Positions 6,070 through 6,111 of a DNA stretch of 6,111 bases are shown piece by piece (positions within the stretch are counted from its first letter, which is position 1; every line of letters starts with the position of its first letter). Source of the stretch: JBBRMQ01 sp038230775. Lineage in GTDB: Bacteria; Acidobacteriota; Thermoanaerobaculia; Gp7-AA8. A program made the position numbers and the translations under genes. The notes under the pieces were generated by a model, which had not been told where the DNA came from, did no database searches, and worked only from the letters and a program-made list of their open reading frames with translations. The DNA is taken from positions 1 to 6,111 of the forward strand of contig JBBRMQ010000249.1 in the NCBI GenBank assembly GCA_038230775.1, read 5' to 3'.

Positions 6070-6111
6070 AGGACTGGGGACTGAGGACTGGGGACTGAGG
6101 ACTGAGGACTG
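6070..6111. repeat. Tandem heptamer array, six copies of RGGACTG, open at the window edge
   Basis: Six head-to-tail units read (plus strand) AGGACTG, GGGACTG, AGGACTG, GGGACTG, AGGACTG, AGGACTG, varying only A/G at the first base. On the parA sense strand the unit is CAGTCCY. The CAGTCCC form is a circular shift of CCCCAGT, which I recall as the STRR1 heptamer of cyanobacteria. The array continues beyond the right edge, so its full copy number is unknown. It lies 26 bp upstream of the parA start codon, on the far side of the possible -10 element. Confidence 0.9.

Overview
The window comes from a GC-rich bacterial chromosome. All recognisable genes lie on the minus strand, so transcription runs from the right edge to the left edge. 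ParA is the small chromosomal Soj type. ParB has an N-terminal KRGLPER...MRHDAHFVEEL stretch and a C-terminal GRPK linker, which from memory resembles ParB-like proteins of Acidobacteriota and related soil phyla. I therefore suggest an Acidobacteriota-like organism, but this is an inference from protein style and no search was run.

Right to left: six tandem copies of a 7-bp repeat (6070-6111) run off the right edge, followed by a possible -10 element. Next come parA (5289-6044), parB (4468-5289) and a fused polytopic membrane/spermidine-synthase-like protein (2084-4471). These three genes overlap at their stop and start codons and look like one translationally coupled operon. The membrane protein has a good SAM-type nucleotide-binding site but lacks the catalytic Asp of true aminopropyltransferases.

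A second unit begins in the 177-bp gap at 1907-2083. It has a textbook sigma70 promoter (TTGACA, 17-bp spacer, TATCCT). A 19-codon upstream ORF rich in Thr and Met starts almost at the predicted transcript 5' end. Beyond it lie hairpins and two C-rich stretches that could mask the downstream ribosome binding site. The genes that follow are a cystathionine gamma-synthase-like PLP enzyme (metB, 803-1906) and homoserine dehydrogenase (hom), which overlaps metB by 13 bp and runs off the left edge. Hom makes homoserine, the branch point to Thr and Met, and MetB uses an activated homoserine ester to make cystathionine for Met. The leader therefore looks like a Thr/Met attenuator that I do not recognise as a described one.

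Other points of interest are an apparent in-frame loss of about 15-20 residues in MetB just after its YYPG motif, and a heptamer array abutting the parA promoter region. No rRNA, tRNA, CRISPR array, insertion sequence or convincing intrinsic terminator was seen.
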